A DNA stretch of 64,000 nucleotides from Streptomyces pristinaespiralis (lineage in GTDB: Bacteria > Actinomycetota > Actinomycetes > Streptomycetales > Streptomycetaceae): contig NZ_CP011340.1 in NCBI RefSeq assembly GCF_001278075.1, positions 2,790,001 through 2,854,000 of the forward strand, written 5' to 3'. Position numbers and translations under genes: made by a program. This document shows, piece after piece, positions 51,114-59,959 of the stretch (its first letter is position 1; each line of letters starts with the position of its first letter). The notes under the pieces were generated by a model, which saw nothing but the letters and a program-made list of their open reading frames with translations, did no database searches and was not told the origin of the DNA.

Positions 51114-51617
51114 TCAGCGGTCGACGACCCGCATCTCGAACCAGGTGGTCTTGCCGCGCGGCAGCAGATCCACGCCCCAGCGGTCGGCGAGCTTGTCGAC
51201 GAGGAACAGCCCCCGGCCGCTGGTGTCCATCTCACCGACGGGCATCAGACAGGGCAGCCCCCGGGACGGATCGCGCACCTCGATGCGGATCCAGCCGCGG
51301 CGGCGCAGCATCCGTAAGCCGAACACCCGTGCTCCGGTGTGGCGTACCGCGTTGCCGACCAGCTCGGAGACGAGCAGGACCGCGTACTCACCGGTCTGCG
51401 CCGGCAGCGCCCACTGACGCAGCACCACGCACTGGGTGAGGCGGCGGGCGGTCGCGGCGGACTCGGGCCGGGAGGGGAGACGCACCTCCGCGTCGGTGGG
51501 ATTGCCGTACAACTCGACGGCCTTGAGGGCCTGTTCGTCGTCGGCGGCCGGTACCCACCGTGCGGCGGTCGCGCCGACGCGCTGCCGCGGTTGTCCCACA
51601 CCCTCGAGGCCCGCCAT
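51114..51617 (-). CDS. RsbW-type serine-kinase/anti-sigma-like ATP-binding protein
   Basis: The 167-residue protein starts MAGLEGVGQPRQRVGATAAR. The GHKL ATPase motifs are present: N box ELVGNAVRHTGARVFGL and G box DTSGRGLFLVDKLADRWGVD. The family includes anti-sigma-factor kinases of the SpoIIAB/RsbW group, abundant in Streptomyces. The sigma factor or anti-anti-sigma partner is not in the immediate neighbourhood, so target and role are open. The upstream region is shared with ramR, divergent across 433 bases. Confidence 0.85.
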   Translation of the reverse strand: MAGLEGVGQPRQRVGATAARWVPAADDEQALKAVELYGNPTDAEVRLPSRPESAATARRLTQCVVLRQWALPAQTGEYAVLLVSELVGNAVRHTGARVFGLRMLRRRGWIRIEVRDPSRGLPCLMPVGEMDTSGRGLFLVDKLADRWGVDLLPRGKTTWFEMRVVDR

Positions 51618-52050
51618 GGCTCCATCATGGCCCCTGCGGCCCGTCCGCGTGGCCGTTCCCGCGGAACGGAGCCCCGGGGAGCAGGACCGCCCGACCGGCT
51701 CGGGCGGCACCCGGCCCGGACGTCACAAGGCGCCGCCCACCCGTCCGCACCTGGCAGAAGGCCACCCTCACGAGTGACGCCGGCACCCCGGACACCGGCG
51801 TGCCGGCCTGCCGCCCGCGGTCACCGGGGAGCGCTATCAGGCCATTTGTCGCGCGGCGCCCCACGGCGGAGCCGTCGATGGCCTGCACCGGTTCACCGGG
51901 CCGCGTACTCATCCGGCCAACACGCCATCGCGTGCGCCCCTGTGCTCCCGAATGCCCCGTTCCCCGAACCATCGCGGGGGCACTCAGAGGAGGGGCGGAT
52001 CACGAGCGTCACGCCGGACAGGCGTGGCGGGCATACCCAAGGGGTGGGAA
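51618..52050. other. Divergent intergenic region upstream of ramR
   Basis: This 433-base gap contains inverted repeats at 51653-51667 (CGTTCC with GGAACG) and 51779-51807 (GCCGGCAC with GTGCCGGC). The promoters of ramR and the anti-sigma-like gene should be here, but I see no unambiguous -10/-35 pair. No credible gene is present. Confidence 0.45.
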
Positions 52051-52638
52051 ATGATACGGGTGACCGTGGTGTACGAGGCCGGGCTGCTGCGGGCGGCGCT
52101 CGAGGAACTGCTGCGCTGCGGTGGTGATTTCGATGTCTCCTCCGCCTCGCACTGGCCGCAGAGACCGATCCCCGGCGCTTCGGTGCCGGACGTGTACGTC
52201 GTCGACGCCGAGTGCCTGGAGCCGGCCCGGGCGGCCGACAGGACGGCGACCGGAAGGGGCGCGCTCGTGGCGCTCGTCCCGGCGCAGCGACCAGGGGTGC
52301 TGCGAAGGGCCCATCAGGCCGGTGCCCTCGGGTTCGTCGACAAGGACGGCTCCAAGAGCCGATTACTCACAGCGGTGCGCCGCGCCGCGAAGGGGGACCG
52401 CTTCGTGGACGAGGCACTCGCGGCCGGATTCCTGGCGGCGGCGGAGATGCCCCTGACGCAGAGAGAGTTGAGCGTTCTGGCGCTGGCCGCCAAGGGAGAG
52501 CCGATCGCGGACGTCGCGGCGTCGTTGCACCTGTCGGAGGGGACGGTCCGCAACTACATGGCGAGCGTCATCCGCAAGGTGGGGGCCCGCAACCGGGTGG
52601 ACGCGATCCGCATCGCACAGGGAGCCGGCTGGACCTGA
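52051..52638 (+). CDS. ramR: RamR-type orphan response regulator of the SapB locus
   Basis: The 195-residue protein begins MIRVTVVYEAGLLRAALEEL with AAGGGGTGGG upstream. The receiver domain is atypical: the usual N-terminal acidic pair is Tyr-Glu (VVYEAG), though an Asp remains in VYVVDAECLEP. The C-terminal LuxR helix-turn-helix covers about 135-190 (LTQRELSVLALAAKGEPIAD, LSEGTVRNYMASVIRKVG). RamR is the known transcriptional activator of the ram operon. Codon 105 (52363-52365) is TTA, the codon read by the bldA tRNA. The gene is convergent with ramB. Confidence 0.88.
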   Translation: MIRVTVVYEAGLLRAALEELLRCGGDFDVSSASHWPQRPIPGASVPDVYVVDAECLEPARAADRTATGRGALVALVPAQRPGVLRRAHQAGALGFVDKDGSKSRLLTAVRRAAKGDRFVDEALAAGFLAAAEMPLTQRELSVLALAAKGEPIADVAASLHLSEGTVRNYMASVIRKVGARNRVDAIRIAQGAGWT

Positions 52639-52652
52639 TCCGGGTCGGCAAA

Positions 52653-52698
52653 CCGGCCGGTCCGGCACGCGGACGGACCGCGGCCGCCGACCGGCCGG
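52653..52698. terminator. Hairpin between converging ramR and ramB
   Basis: CCGGCCGGT (52653-52661) pairs with ACCGGCCGG (52690-52698) over a 28-base loop that can pair further inside. It lies between the ramR stop and the ramB stop and could end both transcripts. Confidence 0.45.
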
Positions 52699-52699
52699 A

Positions 52700-54475
52700 T
52701 CAGCCGCCGGTGCCGTGCCAGTGCCCGACCAGGTCCCGGTACAGCGCGGAACGCACGAGCAGTTCCTCGTGCGTTCCGCACGAGGCGCGCGTGCCGTCGA
52801 GGACGAGGACGCGGTCCGCCCGGAGCGCCGACGACAGCCGGTGGGCCACCACCACCAGGGTCCCGGGCCGGGCGGCGAGAGCACGCTCCGCCACCGCCTC
52901 CGTCGAGGGATCGAGGTGGGACGTCGCCTCGTCGAGCAGCAGCACGGGCGCCGGGGACAGGTGGGCACGGCCCAGGGCGATCAGCTGCCGCTCGCCCAGG
53001 GAGAGCGTCCGCGGCGTCAGTGTCGCGTCCAGACCGCCGACCCTGGCCACGAGCGGCTCCAGCCGCAGCGCCCGCACGGCCTCCTCCACGGCGGCTCGCG
53101 GAGCCTGCGGGCACAGGTAGCACAAGTTGTCCCGGAGCGTGCCGGTGAACACGTACGCGTCCTGCGGGAGAAGGGCGCGCAGGCACGTCGGATCCGTGGA
53201 CGACGCCGGCGCCACTGAACGGCCGGCCAGCCGCACCGCCCCCTCGGACGGCGCCAGCGTGCCGGCCACCACCTGGAGAAGTGTCGACTTGCCGATGCCG
53301 CTCGGCCCGACCACCGCGAGGTGCTCCCCCTCGGCGACGGTCAGGTCCAGCCCGTCCAGGACGGGACGGGCACGCGACCCGAAGGAGACCCGGACGCCCC
53401 GCAGTTCCACCGCCGCCCCACCGGTCCTGGGGCCGGGCCCGGAGCCTGCGGCGGGAGGGGGGACGGCCGTGTCCGGGTACGGCTCGGTGAGCCGGCCCAG
53501 GACCACGAGCAGCCGGGCGCCCGCGGCGCCCAGCACCGTCATCAGCGAATGCAGGGCGGGAAGCAGGGCCTGGAGCAGATAGGTCAGGGCACCCGCCAGC
53601 GCTCCCGCCGTGACCCCCTGTCCCAGCAGCCACGGCGTACAGACCAGGAGGAGGAGGACCGGCAGCTGGCCGGCCACGGCCACGGCGAGCGTGCGCACGG
53701 CCGCCCAGCGGGCCATCGACCGGGCCGCGGCGGCGGCCTCGCCGACATCGAGCCGCCCCTGTGCCTCCGCCGCGTCCTGCGTGCCGCAGGCGACGATGTC
53801 GCGCAGGGCCGTCGTGACGTTCTGCGCGTGCCTGCCGATCGCCTCGTCCGCGTCGAGGTAACGGTGCTGGGCGCGGGCCATCGGCAGCAGCGACGCCATG
53901 AAGAGCGTGACCCCCAGCAGCAGCGGCGGCAGGACGATCAGCAGGAACTGCGGTGCCAGCGACAGCAGACCGACCGCGGCCCCGGCGGCGACGAAGACGA
54001 AGGAGCGCGCGGTGAGCACCAGTCCCGCGAAGCTGTCGCGGGCGATCTCCGTCTGGCTGGTCAGCCGGGAGACGGCCGTGCCGTCGACCGAGCCGCCGAG
54101 GGCGGTGGCCTTGCGCAGCGCGTGCGTCACCGCTCGGCGGACCAGGGCGTCGCGCAGCGGCTCCGTCAGGTCGGCGAGCAGGGCGAAGACACCGCGGGTG
54201 ACGGGGGTACTCAGCACAATCACCCCGGCCGCCAGCGCCAGCCAGAGCAGACCCGTCACGGTGTCCGCCCGGAGGAACCCGTCGTCGAGCGCTCTGGCGA
54301 CCCCGTAACCACCGAGGAACGTCTGCACGGACTCGGCGGCGGACAGGGCCACGAGCCCGAACAGGGTCCGCTTCCTGCCCAGGAGGAAACGCCGCGCCGG
54401 TGCCGCCAGCCGGCGGGCGGCCGCCCGGTCCGTGAGGGCGGGGCCGTGAGCGGGCCGGTCGGCGGGCCGGCTCAT
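52700..54475 (-). CDS. ramB: ABC transporter, RamB-type half (SapB export)
   Basis: The 591-residue half-transporter starts at ATG (reading [18 protein letters not shown]), overlapping the ramA stop as ATGA. An open frame continues further upstream but overlaps ramA in another register. Six membrane segments cover about 30-290. The nucleotide-binding domain has canonical Walker [17 protein letters not shown] (about 387), signature [15 protein letters not shown] and Walker [14 protein letters not shown], with Lys and Glu intact. With RamA it should export the mature peptide. Confidence 0.9.
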   Translation of the reverse strand: MSRPADRPAHGPALTDRAAARRLAAPARRFLLGRKRTLFGLVALSAAESVQTFLGGYGVARALDDGFLRADTVTGLLWLALAAGVIVLSTPVTRGVFALLADLTEPLRDALVRRAVTHALRKATALGGSVDGTAVSRLTSQTEIARDSFAGLVLTARSFVFVAAGAAVGLLSLAPQFLLIVLPPLLLGVTLFMASLLPMARAQHRYLDADEAIGRHAQNVTTALRDIVACGTQDAAEAQGRLDVGEAAAAARSMARWAAVRTLAVAVAGQLPVLLLLVCTPWLLGQGVTAGALAGALTYLLQALLPALHSLMTVLGAAGARLLVVLGRLTEPYPDTAVPPPAAGSGPGPRTGGAAVELRGVRVSFGSRARPVLDGLDLTVAEGEHLAVVGPSGIGKSTLLQVVAGTLAPSEGAVRLAGRSVAPASSTDPTCLRALLPQDAYVFTGTLRDNLCYLCPQAPRAAVEEAVRALRLEPLVARVGGLDATLTPRTLSLGERQLIALGRAHLSPAPVLLLDEATSHLDPSTEAVAERALAARPGTLVVVAHRLSSALRADRVLVLDGTRASCGTHEELLVRSALYRDLVGHWHGTGG

Positions 54476-56811
54476 CGCCCCCTCCCCCGGCCGCGGCGTG
54501 CGACCACGGCGGCGGGCGGCCACCCGGCCCGCCGTGGCGGTACCGCCCCCGGCGTGCGTGACGGGTCCTGCGCAGGCACGCGGTCGGGCGGGTCCGACGA
54601 GTCCGGCGGGTCGGGCGGGTCCGAGGGGTCCGACAGGTCCGACGGGTCCGACGAGTCCGACGAGTCCGACGGGTCCGACGGGTTCGACGGGTCCGAGGGG
54701 TCCGGCGCAGGTACGGGACCCGCCACGGGCGGCGCAGCCGGCGCCGGCACGCGGTCCGACGGGTCCGACGGGTCCGACGGGTTCGAGGGGTCCGGCGGAG
54801 GCACGGGACCCGCCACGGGCGGCGCAGCCGGCGCCGGCACGCGGTCCGACGGATCCGACGGGGCCGGCGAGTCCGGCGGGTCCGAGGGGTCCGAGGGGTC
54901 CGGCGCAGGTACGGGACCCGCCGCGGGCGGCGCAGCCGGCGCCGGCACGGGGTCCCCGGAGGTCGGCGGGGACGGGGTGGCCGGTTGTGCCGGCACCGGC
55001 TCGGGGACGAACACCGCACGGTAGTCCGGGTCCCGCCACAGCTCGCCGTGCGGCGCGACGCGCCGGACGCGGCCCGCCTCCAGCCAGATCACCAGGTCGG
55101 CCCGGGCGGCGGTGGACACCCGGTGCGCGACGACCAGCCGCGTACCGGTGAACGAGGCACCCGACAACGCGAGTTCCACCTGCCGTTCCGTGGCCGTGTC
55201 GAGGCTCGAGGTCGCGTCGTCCAGGATCGTCAGCCGCCCTCGGCGTACGAAGGCCCTGGCCAGGCCGAGGCGTTGCCGCTCGCCCCCGGACAACGGCGCC
55301 TGGTCCAGCGGTGTCCCGTACCCGTGGGGCAGCAGGCGTACGAAGTCGTCGGCGTGCGCGAGGACCGCGGCGTGCCGGACCCGGTCCCCGCTCGCGTCCA
55401 CGGCTCCGGCCGCCACGGCCTCGGCCACCGTGCCGCCGTGGAACTCCGGTCGCGCGAAGGCGTAGGCGACGCGGGCGCGCAGGTCACCCCGCTCCACCTG
55501 GGCCAGCGGCGTGCCGTCGAGGAGCACCCGTCCCTCGTCCGGGTCCTCGAGCCGGCCGGCGACGGCGGCGAGGCTGGACCTGCCGGAGCCGGACCGGCCC
55601 ACCACGGCGGCCGTCGCGCCTCCGGGCACCTTCAGCGTCACGTCCGTGAGCAGCGGCACCCCGCCGCGCACCAGACCGACGCCGCTGAGTTCCAGGGTGC
55701 CGTTTCCGTCCTCCGGCAGGGCCGCGCAGCCGTGGGGCATCGGCTCGAGGTCCGCGAGCTCAGCCGTGCGACGGGCCGCGCTGCGGGCCCGCACGAGCGC
55801 GCCGAGCGGGGAGGCGACGCCGCCGACGCCCGCTGCGAGCGCCGCGTAGCGCGAGGCTGCCAGCAGGTCCCCCACGCTCAGGGCGCCTTGGGAGACGCGG
55901 ACACCGCCCACGGCGAGGACGGCGGTGACGAGCAGCGGCAGGAGCACGCCGCTGTGCGCCACGGCGCGGCCGTGGACGGTCCACATGCGCCGTCCGTGCA
56001 GAGCGAGTTCGTCGAGCGGGGCGAGGACGCGCCGCGCCTCGCGTCCGAGGGTGCCCGCCGCGGCAACCGTACGGGCGCCCTCCAGCGCCTCGGCCAGCCG
56101 GGCCGCGATGTCGGCCTGCACCCGCTGGTAGCGGCCGACGCTGTCGGACGAATGACGGGCGAAGGCGCGCAGCAGCAGAAGCAGCAGCGGAACACCGGCC
56201 AGGAATACGGCGGCGGTCCACGGATCGATGAGCGCGAGTGCCACGAGGGCGCCCACGGGGGCGAGCAGCGAGGAGACGATGGTGGCGAGCGCCGCGGGCG
56301 CGGCGCCACTGTCCGCGGCGTTCACACACAGCCGGGCGGCGACGTCACCGGGAGAGTACGGCGCCGCATGCGAGAGCGGACTGCCGAGCAGCCCCTTCAA
56401 CGCCCGGATGCGTACCCAGGCGGTGGCGCGGGCACCGGCCAGTTGGCTCAGCAGGACGCGTGCGGCCTCCAGGATGACCTCACCCGCCAGCAGCACGGCG
56501 CTCAGCGCGAGCCATGGTCCCGCCCCTGTGCGTCGGTCCAGCATCAGGTCGAGCGCGTGCCCGATGACGGCGGGGACCGCGAGCGCGCACCCGGCGGCGG
56601 CGGTCGAACAGAGGCCGAGAACGGCAGCGATGAACCAGGTGCGCCGTACCGTGCCGCGCAGGAGTGCGTCTCCTCCGCCCACCGGCGGCGTACGGCCCTT
56701 CTCCGGCCGCTCCTCGCCACGGGTGTTCACCGCCGACCGCTCCCGGTCGCGCGGTTCCTCGTCGCGCCGTCGCCTGCCCCGTGGCCGCTCTGCCCGTTCC
56801 AGCCTCGTCAC
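54472..56811 (-). CDS. ramA: ABC transporter, RamA-type half with degenerate ATP site and repetitive tail
   Basis: The 779-residue protein starts at GTG (reading [20 protein letters not shown]); an internal start is possible, since the first 45 residues are charged and disordered. Membrane segments occupy about 55-330. The ATPase domain has Walker [12 protein letters not shown], in which Lys is replaced by Arg, and Walker [11 protein letters not shown], in which the catalytic Glu is Asp. The signature is [15 protein letters not shown]. After about residue 607 comes a tail built from repeats of DPSDPSDP and [15 protein letters not shown]. The ATGA overlap with ramB supports the frame to the end. 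Confidence 0.85.
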   Translation of the reverse strand: MTRLERAERPRGRRRRDEEPRDRERSAVNTRGEERPEKGRTPPVGGGDALLRGTVRRTWFIAAVLGLCSTAAAGCALAVPAVIGHALDLMLDRRTGAGPWLALSAVLLAGEVILEAARVLLSQLAGARATAWVRIRALKGLLGSPLSHAAPYSPGDVAARLCVNAADSGAAPAALATIVSSLLAPVGALVALALIDPWTAAVFLAGVPLLLLLLRAFARHSSDSVGRYQRVQADIAARLAEALEGARTVAAAGTLGREARRVLAPLDELALHGRRMWTVHGRAVAHSGVLLPLLVTAVLAVGGVRVSQGALSVGDLLAASRYAALAAGVGGVASPLGALVRARSAARRTAELADLEPMPHGCAALPEDGNGTLELSGVGLVRGGVPLLTDVTLKVPGGATAAVVGRSGSGRSSLAAVAGRLEDPDEGRVLLDGTPLAQVERGDLRARVAYAFARPEFHGGTVAEAVAAGAVDASGDRVRHAAVLAHADDFVRLLPHGYGTPLDQAPLSGGERQRLGLARAFVRRGRLTILDDATSSLDTATERQVELALSGASFTGTRLVVAHRVSTAARADLVIWLEAGRVRRVAPHGELWRDPDYRAVFVPEPVPAQPATPSPPTSGDPVPAPAAPPAAGPVPAPDPSDPSDPPDSPAPSDPSDRVPAPAAPPVAGPVPPPDPSNPSDPSDPSDRVPAPAAPPVAGPVPAPDPSDPSNPSDPSDSSDSSDPSDLSDPSDPPDPPDSSDPPDRVPAQDPSRTPGAVPPRRAGWPPAAVVARRGRGRGR
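54498..54960. repeat. In-frame minisatellite encoding the RamA tail
   Basis: Runs close to GTCCGACGG (nine bases, three codons, DPS on the minus strand) are interrupted by three copies of a longer block starting near 54701, 54791 and 54899 (90 and 108 bases apart, both multiples of nine). The period keeps the ramA frame. Expansion by slippage is likely. Confidence 0.8.
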
Positions 56812-56920
56812 CCCTCTCGGTCACCCGCCCGCGGCGCTCCTGCCCGCAGGACCCGGGGACCGCTCCGGGGGCCCGGCGGGCCGGAACCGTCCGCCCTGGG
56901 CCCCGCGTTCCGGACGCCGC

Positions 56921-56951
56921 GGCGCCCCCGGAGACGTGCTCCGGGGGCGCC
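56921..56951 (-). terminator. Hairpin between ramS and ramA
   Basis: A 13-bp perfect stem (GGCGCCCCCGGAG at 56921-56933 with 56939-56951) with a five-base loop lies 43 bases past the ramS stop and 109 bases before ramA. It probably limits read-through, favouring precursor peptide over transporter. Confidence 0.7.
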
Positions 56952-56994
56952 GGGACTCCGCAGCGACTGCCGCCGCTCGCGGAGCCGCGCCGGA

Positions 56995-57123
56995 TCAGTT
57001 GCAGGTGGTCACGCTGAGGCTGCTGTCACCGCAGAGCAGCAGGCTGGCGCGGCTACCGGTCTCGACGTCGCCGATGGCCTCTTCCTTCGGGGTCTCCATC
57101 GACTGCAGGTCGAGCAGGGTCAT
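56995..57123 (-). CDS. ramS: SapB-type lanthipeptide precursor RamS
   Basis: The 42-residue precursor starts with AGAGG upstream (MTLLDLQSMETPKEEAIGDV). The leader has the LDLQ motif that class III synthetases recognise, and the core, about the last 21 residues, contains TGSRASLLLCGDSSLSVTT followed by Cys-Asn. Ser and Cys residues can form two labionin or lanthionine rings. As I recall SapB, this differs at one core residue (Val for Ile, position 17). The peptide is a surfactant needed for aerial growth on rich medium in S. coelicolor. It lies between ramC and ramA. Confidence 0.93.
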   Translation of the reverse strand: MTLLDLQSMETPKEEAIGDVETGSRASLLLCGDSSLSVTTCN

Positions 57124-57151
57124 GATCTTTTCCTCTCTGTCGGGGACGGTG

Positions 57152-59773
57152 CTACTGACGACCCCGTGACGGGGCCGGATCTTGGGGGTGCCGCAGCGGC
57201 GGCAGGAACGGCAGCTGCGCCGGGCGGTCGCCGAGCGCCGCCGCCAGCGCAAGCAGGCAGCCGGCCGTGCCGGTGGACAGGTCCATCGACAGCCGCATCA
57301 TCTGCTCACCGGGAAAGGCCAGTCGGCCTTTGTAGGACATGGCGTGCCAGGCAAGGGAGCGGACCTGGCGGCGGACGTCCTCCGCCGTGGTGCCGGGGCC
57401 GCCCGTGGTGGTACGCGCGAGGTGCAGGACCATGCCGGCGGCGCCGCGGAAGAGGCCGGGCTGTGCGTAGAACGTGGCCTGCGCGGCCCGTACGATCTCG
57501 CCTCGCGCCCGGTCGAAGGTCCCGTCGCGGCGGTGGGCCGCGTAGTCGTCGAGCACCATGCCGATGCCGGCGCTGCCCGCTCCCAGGTAGGGCATCGTGC
57601 GCCAGCCCTCGTCCACCTGAAGAGTGCCCCCGGCACCGTGCACGCACCGGGACAGGTCGTCGCTCAGCGCCTCGGCCGCGAGGTCGAGCAGCGCGGTGTC
57701 CCCGGTGCGCTCGTAACGGCGCACGAAGAACAGCGCGCGGCCCGCGGACCCGTGCAGCAGCCCGGTGCGCCGTGTGCTCCGCCCGGTCCCGGCGCGGGCC
57801 GGGACGGGGCGGGCAGTCAGTTCCGCGCAGCGGGAGGCGGCGTCGTGCAGGGCCGCCTCCCCGGTGGCGGCGGCGAGGGCGTCGAGGGCGAGGCCGATCC
57901 CGGCCGTGCCGCTGTGCAGGTCGGGTGAGAGCGCCGACCAGTCCTCTTCGAGGATCCGTCCGGCCAGTTCCAGGGCAGGGCCGGGGTGTCCGAGCCGGTG
58001 AAGGGTCCAGGCGATGCCGGCGAGGCCGTCGTAGAACCCGAGCGGAGTGCCCGATTCGGGTGCCTTGGCGTGGCGCAGCAGCCATTCCTCGGCGCCGGGG
58101 CAGGACGGGGAGCCGCTCTCGCCGAGCGCGTGGAGCACTCCGGCGGTGCCGTAGCCGAAGGACGCTCCACCGCCCGCGGTCGCGAACTGGGCGATGTCGC
58201 CCGGGAAGTACCGGTCCTCGCGCTCCGGGGTCGCGGACGCCGCGATCGCCTTGGCCATCGAGTCGCGGCTGCGCGGCCAGTCGTCCGGATCCACCGGAAG
58301 GAACCGGCCGGGTCCTCGCGCCGGTGCGTGGAGCGGGCCGCCGGCCGGGTCGCGCCCGATCTCCCGTACGGCCGCGTCGAGGAACTCACGGGGCACCGGG
58401 AAGTGCGCTGCCGCGAGGTCGGCCAGGTGCGCCGCCTTGTCCCGGTCGACGGCGAACAGGCTGGTGAGCGGCAGGAACAGGGCGATCCGCAGGCAGGCCA
58501 GCGCGTAGCGGTCGACATCGATGCCGCGCCGGTCGGCGGGTGCGACGAACGCCGGGTGGGCGACGATCTGCCGGCCGCGCTCCTCCACGGGGCGTGCCGC
58601 TTCGAAGTCCAGGAGTACGACGGACTCCTCGTCCTCGGCGACCATGATGTTGAACAGGTGCAGGTCGTTGAAGACCACTCCGCGCGCGTGGACGTCGGCC
58701 ACGGCCTGTTCGACCAGGCCGTGCATCCGCATCGCCCACCGCGTGTACTCCTCCAGCCGCTCGGGCGTCGGATCCGCGTCGATCAGCGGGTGCCGGCGGG
58801 CGAAGAAGGAGTTGAGCGGCTTGCCCGCCACATGTTCCAGTGCGAGGAAGTGGTGCTCGCCCAGCACGAAGCTGTCCACGACCTCCGGGGTGCAGGCGAG
58901 CCCCGTCAGCTGCCGCAGCGCCCGGTGTTCCCGGTCCAGGCGGGTCACCGCGTCGGCGCCGTCGGCGGCGAGGCCGGCGTGCGGGCGGGCCTCCTTGAGC
59001 ACGACCCGGGCGCCGGTGGCCTTGTGGTGGGCCTCGTAGACACCGCCGCCGTTGGAGAAGTGCAGCGCCTTGTCGACGGTGTACGGCAGATCCGTGACGG
59101 CCACCGCGCCGCGGGCCTCGAGATGGGGCCGCAGATAGTCGGGCGGGGTGATCCACTCGGGTATCCGGAACACGGGCTCGCGCCGGTCGGGCACCAGTAC
59201 GCCGGCACCGTTCTCGATCGCGGGGCGCAGCTCGCCCTGCTCGTCGTAGCAGTGGCGGCGGGTGAAGCTTCCGTAGCGCAGGTGCACCGGCCCCGCGCCC
59301 CAGCGCAGATCGCTGAGGATGTACGGGCCGGGCTCGCCGTCGAGCAGCGCGGCGAGGTCGCCCGCGATCCGTCCGCACCGGGTCTCGTCCGCCGGGTAGA
59401 CCGTGATGAACTTGCCGCTCGAGGCGCGGTCGGCGTACTTGGCGTTGCGCTGATGCAGCAGGTAGCGGCTCGGGACGAACTTGAACGCGACCTCGTGCGC
59501 CAGGCAGTACGTCCGGACCTTGGCGAGCACCGACTCCGCGTTGCCGAGAGAGGCGGAGACGTGGATCTTCCAGCCCTGGGACGGCAGCTCCCGGTCCACC
59601 GGCCGCAGGGCGAGCCAGTCGCCCGTGCGGTGGCTGAGCCAGCCCTCGGGGACCGGCAGCCGCGCCGCCTCGTACAGGGAGCCGTCAGCGGTCTCCTCTG
59701 CGAACGCCAGGCGGTGCGGCGCGTCGTAGAAGTGCCGGTCGGCGTCGCAGAAGACCGCGTACCCCTTGTTCAC
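57152..59773 (-). CDS. ramC: Class III lanthipeptide synthetase RamC (LanKC)
   Basis: The 873-residue enzyme starts at GTG (reading NKGYAVFCDADRHFYDAPHR), with GGGAG upstream; a longer frame adds 13 residues. It has an N-terminal lyase-like part (about 1-220), a kinase domain (about 225-500; VVFNDLHLFNIMVAEDEE and LLDFEAARPVEE), and a C-terminal cyclase-like domain (about 530-870; LLHGSAGRALFF, PYLGAGSAGIGMVLDDY). The Cys-rich zinc site of LanC is missing, as in other RamC proteins. It phosphorylates, eliminates and cyclises RamS. It heads the operon. Confidence 0.95.
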   Translation of the reverse strand: MNKGYAVFCDADRHFYDAPHRLAFAEETADGSLYEAARLPVPEGWLSHRTGDWLALRPVDRELPSQGWKIHVSASLGNAESVLAKVRTYCLAHEVAFKFVPSRYLLHQRNAKYADRASSGKFITVYPADETRCGRIAGDLAALLDGEPGPYILSDLRWGAGPVHLRYGSFTRRHCYDEQGELRPAIENGAGVLVPDRREPVFRIPEWITPPDYLRPHLEARGAVAVTDLPYTVDKALHFSNGGGVYEAHHKATGARVVLKEARPHAGLAADGADAVTRLDREHRALRQLTGLACTPEVVDSFVLGEHHFLALEHVAGKPLNSFFARRHPLIDADPTPERLEEYTRWAMRMHGLVEQAVADVHARGVVFNDLHLFNIMVAEDEESVVLLDFEAARPVEERGRQIVAHPAFVAPADRRGIDVDRYALACLRIALFLPLTSLFAVDRDKAAHLADLAAAHFPVPREFLDAAVREIGRDPAGGPLHAPARGPGRFLPVDPDDWPRSRDSMAKAIAASATPEREDRYFPGDIAQFATAGGGASFGYGTAGVLHALGESGSPSCPGAEEWLLRHAKAPESGTPLGFYDGLAGIAWTLHRLGHPGPALELAGRILEEDWSALSPDLHSGTAGIGLALDALAAATGEAALHDAASRCAELTARPVPARAGTGRSTRRTGLLHGSAGRALFFVRRYERTGDTALLDLAAEALSDDLSRCVHGAGGTLQVDEGWRTMPYLGAGSAGIGMVLDDYAAHRRDGTFDRARGEIVRAAQATFYAQPGLFRGAAGMVLHLARTTTGGPGTTAEDVRRQVRSLAWHAMSYKGRLAFPGEQMMRLSMDLSTGTAGCLLALAAALGDRPAQLPFLPPLRHPQDPAPSRGRQ

Positions 59774-59790
59774 GCGCACTCCCTCGGTCG

Positions 59791-59847
59791 GTGACAGGAG
59801 TGACGTTGTCACGCGCGGCCAGGCGCCCGACAGTCACCGCTGTCACC
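59791..59847 (-). promoter_or_regulatory. Cluster of GTGAC/GTCAC motifs upstream of ramC, candidate regulator sites
   Basis: GTGAC occurs at 59791 and 59800, GTCAC at 59808, 59833 and 59842. The two GTGAC are nine bases apart, and so are the last two GTCAC; 59800-59812 is a palindrome (GTGACGTTGTCAC). This arrangement in front of the ram operon suggests paired binding sites, perhaps for RamR. Binding is not shown. Confidence 0.45.
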
Positions 59848-59959
59848 TTCCGAACGTGCGGTACGCACAGGTAACCAGGGCGGGATGCGGCAGCCGGCCC
59901 CGCGAACAGGCCCGCGGCCCGCGGCAGGGCCGGGGCCGGGATCAGGACCGGCAGAGCGG

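Noticed and set aside
52700..55039. A 779-residue ramB starting at 55039
   Set aside because: It overlaps the RamA tail in another register; the ATG at 54475 overlaps the ramA stop as ATGA.
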